DNA of 64,000 nt from Phallus indusiatus. Taxonomy: Eukaryota; Basidiomycota; Agaricomycetes; Phallales; Phallaceae. The first letter of the stretch is position 1, and every line of letters begins with the position of its first letter. The stretch is from the NCBI GenBank assembly GCA_027605045.1, contig JAQFWX010000002.1, forward strand, positions 2,356,001-2,420,000, read 5' to 3'. Shown in pieces: positions 48,274 through 59,245 of the stretch. Made by a program: the position numbers and the translations under genes. Under the pieces are notes generated by a model. That model saw only the letters and a list, made by a program, of their open reading frames with translations. It was not told where the DNA came from and searched no databases.

Positions 48274-49249
48274 ACACGAAGAAGAAAAGAAAAAAAAAAG
48301 CGACGGGAGACCCGCTTTAATTCCACCATATCAACCATTTGAAGCGTGAATTCAGTCTAAATGCCATGTTTCGCTATCGAAATGGGTATTCTTTTTTTTT
48401 TTAAGCGCTTGTGCCCTAATCTATTCATCGCATGTCCAAATTCAAGGAAGAAGACGACGAACTCCTCTGTGACACTGACCCTGAATGCCTCAACTAGGAA
48501 ATGATTTTAAAACTCCGCACAAAGCCAATCCCCTCGACAACATACGCAGTGCTCACTAGTGCCCATCGCGTCGACATCCGCTGTCTGGGACTACCAAGGA
48601 CTACCGCTCTGTCCTTATCCGCGTACAACCACGCTCATTTCCGACATCACAGTATACAATCATCTTATTCCGCTATCAATTCGATCAAACCGCGTAATAT
48701 CGATACGACACCGGAACTGTGAGATCGCCTATCCTACAAACTGAATGCGATCATTTCCAATTGCATTACTTTACGTACGCAATATATTTCATCATCACCT
48801 TTGAATGGAACCGGTGGCATCTTTGCAGCAGTGGCTATTGCAGCTTGAGAAGAGGTCTGAATAGGTTCGATCCAATTGAGGTGGTGCCGGAGTTCCGAGT
48901 GCGGTAACTGCAAGTACAAAGACATGCTGTGAACTCGTAAGAACTCGTTCGTCACATGTTGGTTCAGCTACTTGGCCATGTGGTGGGCGTACCAGATAAT
49001 AAATATATAGATTCTCATCATGTGGTAATATCATTGTGATCGTGAATAACAAGCAAATTACAAGAAAAAAAACTGTAAGAACGTACAATACGATGCCGTA
49101 TGAGACTATGGAAAGCCCTTCTTACAAATCAGACCCTGCTCTCGAGATTCAAAAATAAACCTTACATCGATTGCTTATCTTGATTTCCTTGCTATAATAC
49201 TCCTCCAGGCTCTACATAGCTTGCTTTCCTTTGTTCGTTCACGGCCATG

Positions 49250-49377
49250 ACGGTCATCGTGGAAGCATGCCATAATAACGTCCTGCGACATTCCGTGACC
49301 GTCTTGTGACTGTCCGTAAGTGTCCCGCGGAGTCTGATCTGTGCTGAAATTGTCCTTCACAGTCCCAACTTTCAATT
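49250..49377 (-). repeat. Inverted repeat, left arm
   Basis: Read on the minus strand, this arm matches 49910-50125. AATTGAAAGTTGGGA is identical in both. GGGAC-CTTACGG, GTCACA-GACGG, CACGGA and GCATCGTGGAA-like blocks then appear in the same order with small gaps. It looks like one element family in two orientations. Confidence 0.5.
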
Positions 49378-49909
49378 CACCTTCTTCTACAAATGCAATT
49401 TTCAAAGTCAAAAGATTAAAAAGTTTGTAATTTTCAATATGTTTGAAATAAAATTGATTACAGAGTGAATAATGTTCAAAGATGATGGGATGGTGCTCTG
49501 AGAACATCGATGACGCGTCTCAGTTCATCGGCGTCTATTAACAGGGACTTAACGTTTTTGAGCAAGTTTGCCCGAACTCGCTTAGATCTCACATAAGCGC
49601 TCATCGCAAAACTAGCGGGGGCTGCAGCACCCGGGTGCTCATTTTAGTTTCACAGAAAAATTATACATTTATGTACGGTAGCACTGTTTCTAAAATGCAC
49701 TCTGTAAAGTATGAAGAGATTATAATAGGAAAATTAGGAGTCAGGAACAGTTTGTGTTATTGTGTTGTGAGATGCATTTACATTGTATTCACACTAATAC
49801 ACGAAAAAACGCGCAATTGAAGCTTCCTGAATAATTTTCCTAAACTGTACTCTTTCCTAGCTATTCACTCATCAAATATTTACCTAAATTCATCAAGCAG
49901 ATGTTGAGA

Positions 49910-50125
49910 AATTGAAAGTTGGGATAGAAATGGTTGCATAGATGTGACAAATAATGCTCTGGGAAGTGACAGAAACGGTTCGGGAAATTGAGACCGTAAT
50001 GGCTAAACTCAGGGACGGACACAGCTCAAGTGTGGGACCCTTACGGCTGTCACAGGACGGGCACGGACATCGCAGGGACGCTCAAGGAAAGTCGTGGGAC
50101 ATTATTCTATTTTGCATCGTGGAAA
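49910..50125 (+). repeat. Inverted repeat, right arm
   Basis: Partner of 49250-49377, about 530 bases away. It is longer because of inserted sequence near 49930-50030. It may be the right terminal inverted repeat of a non-autonomous element or an independent insertion of the same repeat. Confidence 0.5.
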
Positions 50126-50682
50126 GGGAAGCACTGCAGAATTGTTACGTAAGCCATATTTGTAATCGCACACCTTCGTTTGTTGACATCCTTCATCTGA
50201 ACCCGCGAAAACGACCTAGACATAGAAAATCAGAAGAGAAGGAAGATTTTATTTTCAAATATGAAATTGGTTAATATTTTCTACACCATTATACTTTTCT
50301 CAGAATAATCAGGAGTCATCTCATGCTTCTCGTGGTCAACGTTCCAGCTTCCAAGTCCCAATGATCTAGATTCCTGGACCCTTTTGCGCCAAGGGACGAC
50401 AATAAAGGAAGGTACGTTCTTCGTTCCTTTGTCAAAAGGATTGGACATGATCCCAAAAATAAACCAATCTCGTCGTCGTCCCAAAAATGGACAATTGCAC
50501 GGACACAGGTCCGACCAGCACGTCTTTATGGCCAACAGCGGACGTTATTATTCTTCCTCTACTATATAACACTTTTGGCCTACAATTTGTGCCGTCAATC
50601 ATATTCCCATTCACTAGTTCGAAGGTAAAAACGCGCCCTTCTAAACGTTTTCACTACTGACGCGAACTTCATAAGACTAGTC

Positions 50683-52605
50683 ATGCCCCGCCCAACAGAC
50701 GTCATATTTCGGAAATACGATGAACTCACTTATATAGCTCCAGAAGACCAAATCGTCCATATTCCTTCCAAACCAACCTACCCAACCAAACTTCTCGTCA
50801 GAATCACGGACGAAACACCTAAAGAAGGATCATACGAACTCTGGATTCACGAATCCGGAAAAACATTACGCATATTCAAACCCGCACCTCCCCCCCCTCC
50901 ACCTCTCCCTCCACCGCGACCTCCATCTCCTGCACCACCACCTCCTAATGAACGCTGGAAATACCGCGCTAGGTCTCCGCGCCAGATACGGAGTCTTTCT
51001 TATCCATTAGTCCCATACGAAGAGTTACCCGAAGACTTACAGAACGATCTGATGGCGATGTACGAACACGAGCATGAAGAGCGGCAACGGCTGGAGAAAG
51101 CTCATGCTGAAGCTCAAGCACGACGCGAACGAGCTAGAGAGCTAGCTAGAGCCGAAGCTTCAAAGCCGCTTCCTCCGTTATGGAAACGTCTATTCACCAA
51201 GAAACCTAAACCGAAACCGAAACCCAAGTCCGCGTTTGCGCTTAAATTGGAAGCTATGGCTAAAGCGGCTGCAGAGGCGGCTGCAAGGACTGAAGAGATC
51301 GAAAGAATGCATGAAGAGATTTTTCGACACAGATACAGTCTTTGGGCAAAACTACCAAAGATACCTTCTCTGCACGTCGTCGCTCTCGAATCTATTAAAC
51401 AAGTTAAAGATTACATGAACCGACCTCCGAAACCTAAACCTATTCCTCCACCACGCCCGATCCCAATCTTCAGATCCTATTCGTACCCACCTTTACCTAC
51501 ATCTTCCTTCTCTCACCTCCGTCTCAAACTCTGGAACCCCAAAACACCGGTAATACCAGAACAATCCATCCCCGAACCAGGTCAACTATGGACGTCAGAC
51601 GTATTCGACCAGCAGGTGTTACCACCGGGTGTACAATTCGAACGAGAGATGTGGAAATTAGAGTTTGAAGAGCGGACGAAGATGAATAGTTTGTTTTGTG
51701 ATAAGCTGTGGTTGGAGATGTATCGGCGGTTTATGGCTACGGGGGTTGTTAGTGGATCGCGGTTTAGGTCTGATTCTGATTCTGGTGTTGGTTCTAGTGT
51801 TGGTTCGACGTTATATGGGCAGGCTGAAAGAACGCCTGATTATTTGAATGATGACGATGATGATGAATCTTCTTCTGAAAGTGACCATGATACCGATGAA
51901 GACCTGCGAACTCCGTCTTCCTCCTCATTTCCAAGCGCACCTCCATCGTTTTGTTTTTCGTCTCCTACGTCTCTTATGTCACACGGATCGAGAAGACACA
52001 GTTATTTAAGAACCATTTCTTCGGCGTCGTCTCTTCCTTCAGTACACGAAACACCTGGCGGCGAATTGAAACGTCAATCATCAAATCCCTATTTCGAAGA
52101 ATATGAACAACACCTCTCACACATCTCCAAAGAAGACACACCACCACCACCTCCTCCTCCACCCGAATACATCCCCTGCCCAATCCTCAAACTCAACTCC
52201 CCAAACGCAGATATCTCAAATCCCTCATCCCACCCACTCATCAACCTCCTCTTCACCTCCTTCTCAATCCTCTTCAACCTCCCCTGGACCCTCCTCGATC
52301 TCCTCTTCTTCTTCATCGAATCCTTACATATCCCCTACCTCGCCCCACTCTTCCAACGCCTCCTCAACGACCTCGGAATAGTAATAATCCTCCTCTTCAT
52401 ATCCCACGTTTTTGTCGCAGGAGCTGTGATATTGTTTTTCGTGGCCGTTTTTGTGTTTTATTTCCCGCATCGGTTTGTGGCGTGGGTGTTTAGATGGGGG
52501 GTGAGAAGGGTTTGTGTGTTTAGAGCGTCGGTTGGTGTTCCGTTGAACGACTCGGATGATGTTAGGGAAAGAGAAAGAGAAGAAGAGTGCGATGAGGATT
52601 GTTAG
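50683..52605 (+). CDS. Orphan 640-residue proline-rich protein with C-terminal membrane segments
   Basis: Uninterrupted single exon, unusual in this intron-rich neighbourhood. The N-terminus (1-70) is soluble (YIAPEDQIVHIPSKPTYPTK). A polyproline tract sits at about 68-88, with a coiled-coil/charged Glu/Arg/Ala stretch at about 125-225 (HEERQRLEKAHAEAQARRER). A Lys-Pro repeat (TKKPKPKPKPKS), Ser-rich and acidic low-complexity parts (DDDDDESSSESDHDTDED) and a second polyproline tract (TPPPPPPPPEY) follow. Two or three C-terminal hydrophobic segments (LPWTLLDLLFFFIES; GIVIILLFISHVFVAGAVIL) then end in an acidic tail. It may be a membrane-anchored scaffold. No family recognised. The start at 50683 follows a clean leader; the stop is at 52603-52605. 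Confidence 0.6.
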   Translation: MPRPTDVIFRKYDELTYIAPEDQIVHIPSKPTYPTKLLVRITDETPKEGSYELWIHESGKTLRIFKPAPPPPPPLPPPRPPSPAPPPPNERWKYRARSPRQIRSLSYPLVPYEELPEDLQNDLMAMYEHEHEERQRLEKAHAEAQARRERARELARAEASKPLPPLWKRLFTKKPKPKPKPKSAFALKLEAMAKAAAEAAARTEEIERMHEEIFRHRYSLWAKLPKIPSLHVVALESIKQVKDYMNRPPKPKPIPPPRPIPIFRSYSYPPLPTSSFSHLRLKLWNPKTPVIPEQSIPEPGQLWTSDVFDQQVLPPGVQFEREMWKLEFEERTKMNSLFCDKLWLEMYRRFMATGVVSGSRFRSDSDSGVGSSVGSTLYGQAERTPDYLNDDDDDESSSESDHDTDEDLRTPSSSSFPSAPPSFCFSSPTSLMSHGSRRHSYLRTISSASSLPSVHETPGGELKRQSSNPYFEEYEQHLSHISKEDTPPPPPPPPEYIPCPILKLNSPNADISNPSSHPLINLLFTSFSILFNLPWTLLDLLFFFIESLHIPYLAPLFQRLLNDLGIVIILLFISHVFVAGAVILFFVAVFVFYFPHRFVAWVFRWGVRRVCVFRASVGVPLNDSDDVREREREEECDEDC

Positions 52606-53489
52606 GAATTGTTTTGTACTATGATTATGTCGTACTATGGGTTTTCAATATGATTATGATTATGAGCAAACGTACTGTCTGAGTGTCGGATTGAGGAGAA
52701 AAACAGTCAACATTTGCGCGACATCTTGAACGTCCACAGTGTGCCACTCGGGCTTATTTAGTGAAAGGTGTTTTCACCTTTTGAAGCAGTGGGGTAATAC
52801 TATTGATAAGTTTGATAAATAACCGCATAAAGTTCACGAGAACAATCGACTTGAAGAACAACTCGTACTCCTGAGAGAAAAGGAAGAACTTGAAGTCTTG
52901 AAGAGTTGAAGGTTGATACACGGGTAAGAACTCCTACGGTATCATAAGAGAAGTGATATATAAGAACAAAGAAAGAACACACACATATGCACACATGCAT
53001 ACATATGTGTGCTTGTTATGCGAAACATTACAAAAGTTCGCTTTCGGATCCCTGACCGGCATGCGCACGCAACACATATGTACCAATGTTTGTTGTGTCG
53101 ATATCCCAAGTACACAAGGAGCGGTTTCCATAAAAAGAACAAAGAAACTCGATTTTAAACGTTTCTTTCAGTCGGAAAAAGTTCTGCTTAAAACGATTGT
53201 GATTTGATAGACAGACTTTTGGTACATAACATACATACATATCTATTACATGCAACATTCTTGGTAGTATAAAATACTAAAAAGTTCAGTACTCTTGTAA
53301 CATTATATGAAAGATCGTGTCGTTATAGCGCTCGAATTAAGATGAACCTGGCGCCTCCCTTTGATCTCAGGCCTGAGGCCTGACGCGTCCGGCCCTCAGT
53401 AAAAACCGGAAGTGTGCAAAACTCAGAAATTAGTCAGAAGTTGTTAATTTCGGAGTATTTTTTTTTACCACGAAATGAGTTTTTACTGA
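52606..53489. other. Intergenic region with microsatellites and a hairpin
   Basis: Non-coding. It has a perfect 7-bp stem AAAGGTG/CACCTTT with a TTTT loop at 52764-52781. CA/TA-rich microsatellite-like tracts occur at about 52980-53010 and 53230-53250. A tandem AGGCCTG pair near 53373-53389 lies just outside the left inverted-duplication arm. Confidence 0.45.
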
Positions 53490-53639
53490 GCTCGGAGAAT
53501 TCCGAGATCGAATTTATGAGTGAATTCAAGAGTGATTTTAGGTAAGAGTTCAAAAGCGAACCAAGCTGACATTGGAATTTCACTGACCTAAACCGCCCTT
53601 ATGACAGTCAGATGATTACGGTCACCTGGGAGGTGAGTC

Positions 53640-54155
53640 CTCATCTGCCCTTGCCATCAACCATCATCGCGCGAAGCACCAGATACACACAAAAATAAAA
53701 CCGAAAGATGTGTAAATTTTCTCTTCATCCTCCCCTCAATATTCTCATTTGTATTGCAGTAGCATAGTTACAGATATTCATACCCTCATTCTAATATATA
53801 GTCTTGTTTACCCAGTGGGGTGTCTGAATCCGCCGAGCGAGGAGCCCGCTCACCCGGCGGTCCTGTTCCGCGTACAGAGCTCAGTTCGAACCCCAACTAT
53901 CGCTGACACCATTTCGGGGAGCGAGATGAGGCAAGACGTTATCAGTGATCCAATGAGTCCGATATCATCCCAAGGAACGTTCTGATAGTTTAGCACCCAT
54001 GCACAGACCACCCTAGCTAGTGTGTAGCTGGCTCTGGACAACTGTAAATAGTTGCCCGTAAACCTAGTTCTATACATCGTTACTATCCTATCTACACCGC
54101 TCCTTATATTATCTAAAGGGGAACCTCACATTCCTGTACCTGCTAGTCTTACGGA
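53640..54155 (+). mobile_element. Arm-specific insert with tRNA-like hairpin and box B sequence
   Basis: The two arms match on either side of this stretch but not within it. It carries a GC-rich hairpin (CCGCCGAGCG paired with CGCTC-ACC-CGGCGG, about 53834-53864) and a box B-like AGTTCGAACCCC near 53882. Both are features of tRNA-derived SINEs. The right arm has an unrelated shorter filler (about 61385-61690), so the event could also be replacement rather than insertion. Confidence 0.35.
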
Positions 54156-54399
54156 TTTCGTCAGTTCTGGAACCTTAAGGGGAAGTAGAGGTGTAAGCAT
54201 AAAAAACAGACTCTTGTCACAACTCCAATAACTGCACCTGGCACGAATTTTTCTTTTTACTTCAATCCAGACGTTTCGGAGAGTCACCCAAAAAGTAAAA
54301 GACCGACAGGCATCACAGAGACTTGCATATATCGGTACAACTTGAAGGGTTCTATCTTGATCTGGCAAGCGAGAACAACCTTGCGCTGAACGTTGGACG

Positions 54400-55821
54400 A
54401 TGATACCCATCGATGAATTAAAACCTGTAGTAGACAATCTAAACGCGGTGCGCTCTGTCAATAACATTTCAGGTCAGTGTTTATGTACTCAATGCACCTA
54501 TCCTATGGGTATTCACTACGCTGATGTCAGTCGCTTTACTTACCGTGATGGTGTACGATACTATTCTGACGATGCCCAGAGAAGTATGTTCACTTCATCG
54601 TAGCTGTGACTTCTATGATATCATTTTGCACAGATTAAATTCGTTCGGAAAACGTAGGTATATTGCTTTGTACAAGACCTGGAGCTAAACCACATTCCAA
54701 ACTACTAGAGGAGGTGTATCGTTACCGAAGATTTTATACATCATATGTCGCTATTATGGCCTCATAAGTATCGCGTCAGTCGTGAACATGTTTTTCGGTA
54801 TCCCTTCTGTTGATATTAACAAACATTGTAGTGTGATAACCAGAAGTAATGTCGCAACGTTTTTTAGGGTAAAATCTATTAACGAATATTTATCATAGTG
54901 TCTATCGGCTCGAATTTGAGTATTGAAGTGAGCCCGCCCCGAGTCTTCTGTCTTGCCTGAATCTCACACAACAGATCGCAGAGGCAAACATCCTGTCATC
55001 TTCAAGGAAATTTAACTGATCATGTGTACAGCTGTCAAAATTATATTAAGTGGTTTACCGAGTCCGTTTATATACGTACGCTATAAATCTAGTTCTAATA
55101 ATTTATGTAGCTCCAGTCTTCAAATCGAAGAGGGTCTAGTCAATTTTCTCTTAATATTGAGGATCAACGCACTATATGGGTGTCGGAGAAAAGGTACTAA
55201 ACTTGTCTCCATTTTCCATCACGTCCGAATAAATTTCTCAACCAGTTGGCAGTATTTTTATTGTTACTTACGCTCTATCTCGGTATGTTCCAAACTTCAA
55301 TCAACAGCAATTTCTGTTTCGTTTACTCAATAAACGACAAGTTGAACTGGTGGTATGCGGCAATAAGTTTGCACTTGAAGCCTCAGGCCTCAGTTTTCGC
55401 TGACCAATTTGGCAGTTATTCTTTTATTGCGGTATCAGAGTTGCACGTGTGGTCAAGCCTACACCTCTCCCCAATGGACTTTCCTTGTCGGGGTGTTACA
55501 TATATTTCACTATGCTACCCAACTTGTCATTCACCCTTTTGGCATGGTAAATCCTATCCATTTTCATCTCTCAAACTTGATACTGAATTTCCCAGGATTT
55601 CTGCATTTGTTTTTTCATGTAGGAATTCAGTCATGATAGTAAAAAAAACCAATAACAACCCATTGCTAGCCATTCTTCTATCGTTTTCGGCATACAAAGC
55701 TTATCAAGACTCATCCCCTATGGCCTCGACTCGGAGATCTTGGAAGTTGATCTGGTTGAACCTACATCACCCCTTACTTCTTGCTATCTTTCAACAAGGA
55801 GTAGTTTTTTATATAGTGTAA
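54400..55821 (+). CDS. DUF6533 family membrane protein (left arm copy)
   Basis: Multi-pass membrane protein of a family expanded in Agaricomycetes; function unknown. Exons 54400-54472, 54531-54583, 54634-54653 and from 54709 give VVDNLNAVRSVNNISVALLT, VMVYDTILTMPREIKFVRKT and GGVSLPKILYIICRYYGLIS, the DUF6533 core. Later exons give LQIEEGLVNFLLILRINALY then RRKVFLLLLTLYLG, and NPLLAILLSFSAYKAYQDS with PLLLAIFQQGVVFYIV at the end (TAA at 55819-55821). The middle exons (54830-55110 and 55380-55640) I could not place with confidence. No stop was seen in the exons I could join. A sister copy lies in the right arm and a third homologue at 62790. Confidence 0.5.
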
Positions 55822-56277
55822 ATGACGATTTTTTAATGTCTCATTCTCTGACCTGATTTGGGCTCTTCTTTTAGAAATACCGGTAGGAACATTCCAAGTT
55901 GAAGATTATAATACAACCCGAATCATGATATTTTCAAGTTATCACATTGCTCAACGCCGTTTTGGTAACTCGAATTCATACGGTTTTTGATTCGATCGCG
56001 ATAACGTCAGTTCTAATCATCTTTGTTCATTGACACGACCATTGACGCATAATAATTTCAAACTTTCAGAATTGGAATTGTCGCTTACTCAGTATGCGTA
56101 TGCGGTGATCATCTTAATTGCATCATTGCCGTAAAAGCTAAATTTCATCATATCAAGGGATGTCGATTTCTTCTAGGCTTTCACGATCTGTCAGATACAA
56201 TTCTGCATAACACTCCGAACACTGATGGGGTTGTAGGGTTCCACACTACTGATGAAGCTTATATGTTAAATACTATT

Positions 56278-56403
56278 CCACTGTGGAAAAGATTGCCACT
56301 GAACACCACTGATACTCAGTGATGATCCAGTGGGTAATAGAGATCCCTGTGGTTTGTCAGTGGTTTCACCAGAAATTCAGTGGTGCTCAGTGGAATTCCA
56401 CTG
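56278..56403. repeat. Cluster of CAGTGG/CCACTG hexamers with an 18-bp palindrome
   Basis: Eight copies of CAGTGG or its complement lie within 126 bases. They include the perfect 18-bp palindrome TCAGTGGAATTCCACTGA at 56387-56404. The cluster begins at the inner edge of the left duplication arm and is not seen beside the right arm. It could be the core of a small mobile element or a recombination hot spot. Confidence 0.6.
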
Positions 56404-57572
56404 ACATAAGTGATAAGTCTAGCGGCTTCTTGGTCCGCGCAGTTATCTGTTGTTCGTTTCTCCTTTTTCTTTGTTACTGTGTTATTTTATTTGTAGTCAA
56501 ATGTATATATAGAAAAATCGCGCTAATGATAATTATAACTACGTACATATTGCCCTCAAACTGCCCGGGGGAGGTTGTTCGGCGGTAGTACGCATACTAG
56601 AACTGTGCACGTATGTAAAGAATTTTTATCAGAATCAAAGCAATGAACTAGGTTGAATATGAACGGACCTGGCGAACCATATACACCTTACAGCTAGTCA
56701 TATTACATTCAGTTTCGTTTTTGTAGTCGACGAAACGAAAGCTTTACGTGCTCTGTAAAGGATTCAAAATTACTAGATGGCACAGCAAATCAACAGCGCA
56801 TCTGACCTCGGCGGAAGGATTTGAAACGACCGTGGCTATCAATAACAGCTATGATATTCAGAAAGATTTGACGAAAGGACTTTGATCTTACTTTCAACGA
56901 CTATTGTTCTGTGACGTTACTCAAGTTAGTAGCCGCAACAAACTAGCGACGTCAGCGGGGTCTATAGAGCATGATGTCAGATATGCTTTCAAGTTTCCTG
57001 CGAAATCTCAGGTCAAACATTATTTGAAAAGAAGATACAATGTAGAAACGCGATGGTCTAATAGTGAGATTAAGTCGATTGCGGGACAGCGTCCTTGAAT
57101 ATGTACTTTCAAATATGTTCCACTTGTGCGCCGAATTTAACCGATGTTTTCCGTGTCGCGTCGGACGTCGCGGATTGATTCCAACCGGATCACGGTGATT
57201 TTGCGTGGTCTGGCAATCACTTTGTATTGAAATTTTTGTGAAGGATTTGAATGCACGGAATATTGAGGCGCGTAAAATTGGCGTAAAACGACGCTGAAAG
57301 GTAAAACCTTACATGATCTCAGGTTTATACGGGGTATGGAACGGAACCAAAACCTTCTGACTTCGAATTTGTGCGTATGATATATATTCTCCCCATGCCA
57401 TCCTTTTCGGGGCGTGCATGTAATTGAAGTACGAGCTGCGCTTTTCAAGCGCTCTTAGTGTGCATCCCGGCGGAACTTTATACAACCTTACCTAATGCTT
57501 CTTTTTCCCCTTCTCTACCTTTGCTTCACCTTCACACACATTCCTCACGACGTTGAATAGGATAACTCAAAA
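56404..57572. other. Spacer between the duplication arms, left part
   Basis: Non-coding as far as I can see. Short frames on both strands have no recognisable domain. It ends with a C/T-rich leader before the dehydrogenase start. Confidence 0.4.
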
Positions 57573-58974
57573 ATGGGACGGTTCAGTGGCGTACAGTATA
57601 TAAAGGATCAATGCTTCTTAACGTTACCGGATGTATCGTCTTTTGCTCAAGACCTTTCCGGAAAAACAGTAATCGTCATTGGTGCGAACGTAGGTTTGGG
57701 ATATGAGGCTGCAAAGCATTTTGCGTCAATGAAGCCAACCCGAGTTATTTTGGGCTGTCGAACAAAAGAAAAAGCCGAAACCGCAGCGGAGGGTAAGACT
57801 CCGGGAGCTAGATTCCATGGTCAGAAGCTCCTATCTAACAGCTTGGTTTTGTTTTAGAAATTCAGCAAACGGCTTCATCCGAAACAACTGTAGAGCCTTG
57901 GCAGATTGACTTAGCGGACTTCAAATCAGTCTCAAGTTTCGCGGATAGATATGAAACCGAGGGTAATGGTCGGTTGGACCTTCTTGTAATGAACGCTGGT
58001 GTCAATACTGGCACTCATTCGAAAGATGAATCTGGTTGGGAAAAGTCGTATGTTATTCTTTAGTCTCTTGTTATGCGTAACGATTACAATACGTTTTTTC
58101 AGACTTAAAATCAATCATCTCGGTACCTCTTTGCTGACATTACTTCTCCTTCCCTATATCAAGAAGGCACCGTTCTCTCCTCCAACACCTCGTATCGTTA
58201 TCGTAGGAAGCGAAGTCCATTATCTGACTACGTTTGAGACTCAAGCTAAGAAGCCGAATATCTTGGAAGCACTCAATGAAGAAACATCAAGCGGGTAAGT
58301 CATTAGTTAAGAAACGTCGTTTAAACACTCGACTCACTTTATTAAGAGCTATGAGGCAGCGATATTTTCAAACAAAATGTAAGCAGGTTTGACACTGCAC
58401 AAATTCGAACCCTATTCGGCCTCATGTTTAAACTCGCTGCAGTGCTTAATCTTTTCTTCGCGCGCGCTCTTGCTACGCGCCTACCTTCACCTTCGCAAGA
58501 AAACCATAATCCAATTGTCACGAATGTGAACCCCGGGTGGTGCAAAACTCAATTAAACCGTGATCAAAATCTACTTCTGAAGGTAATTTTCGTAAACAAG
58601 ACGTTGTAACTGTTTAATGTATTGACATGTATGTATAATCAGTATATGTTGGGGATTTTCAAGCATGTAATAGGTCGGACCGCGGAAGAAGGAAGTCGAA
58701 CTATCGTGTGGGCAGCACTTGCCCATTTGGACGACACATTGCACGGCCGTTATACTACAAGTTGTCGCATCGATGAAGAAAGTGATTATTCTCTGAGTCC
58801 TGAGGGTAAAGACGTTGAAAACCGTATTTGGGTATTGTCGCCGATTCATTTCTCCACGTTAGTTGGTATTGACAACTCGTCGTTTTGTTTTTTTAGAATG
58901 AAACAATATCAGTTTTGGAAGTGGTTGATTCTCGGGTGACGACAATAGTTCAAGAACAGTTAATCAATCCATAA
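57573..58974 (+). CDS. Short-chain dehydrogenase/reductase, retinol-dehydrogenase-like
   Basis: NAD(P)-dependent SDR of the classical type. MGRFSGVQYIKDQCFLTLPD precedes the coenzyme loop VIVIGANVGLGYEAAKHF (Gly-rich TGxxxGxG variant), then RVILGCRTKEKAETAAE and the segment WQIDLADFKSVSSFADRY. The NAG motif is in LDLLVMNAGVNTGTHSKD. LKINHLGTSLLTLLLLPYI, RIVIVGSEVHYLTTFET and the catalytic YFQTK follow. FFARALATRLPSPSQENH, VTNVNPGWCKTQLNRD and GRTAEEGSRTIVWAAL complete the fold. Five introns; TAA at 58972-58974. Length is about 325-335 aa, as usual. It is the only intact enzyme gene inside the spacer between the arms of the inverted duplication. Substrate unknown. Confidence 0.82.
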
Positions 58975-59245
58975 ACCGCGATCCCGCAGAGAATGATGTA
59001 TTTCTATTACTAATGCATTTGGTGTTGACGCTTCATAAGCCGTTCTAGGGATTCCAGATTTCGTTGATGTGGACATGATAAAGGTAACCGTTTGACAAAA
59101 TGGTCGTTGACGGGTTAACAGGTTTAAACAAAGTTCGCACATGAGTGTTATAGAAGTTTACCAGTTCGCTTGAATAATGAAAGATTATTAGTTCACTGAG
59201 AACGTGTCCGTAATTTCATGACTTTGATTAGCATATGATTTAGAT

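Larger units (their letters stand above)
48274..50682. other. Long intergenic region with a pair of inverted repeats
   Basis: No gene is supported in 2.4 kb. Two similar segments in opposite orientation lie near 49250-49377 and 49910-50125 (listed separately). Short frames in these segments probably come from the repeat. The last 150 bases carry a TATATAA-like element near 50570 that may serve the following gene. Confidence 0.45.
53490..56278 (+). repeat. Left arm of a large inverted duplication
   Basis: This 2.8 kb segment is repeated in reverse at 59246-61840. Long shared blocks appear in the same order, with mostly single-base differences and small gaps. The arm includes a DUF6533 gene copy. 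Its outer edge starts at a short imperfect palindrome, CTCGGAGAATTCCGAG. Its inner edge is CAGTGG-rich. It contains an extra segment (about 53640-54155) not found in the right arm. Confidence 0.85.

Noticed and set aside
47826..48338. N-terminal extension of the GH79 protein upstream of 48197
   Set aside because: The extension is Pro/Ser/Phe low complexity translated from a C/T tract; the signal peptide starts at 48197.
48855..48866. GGTTCGATCC, a perfect tRNA box B
   Set aside because: The flanking bases do not form a T stem and no box A or acceptor stem is found upstream, so no tRNA is called.
53815..53905. tRNA-like segment with hairpin and GTTCGAACC
   Set aside because: The arms do not fold into a cloverleaf; kept only as a possible SINE head.
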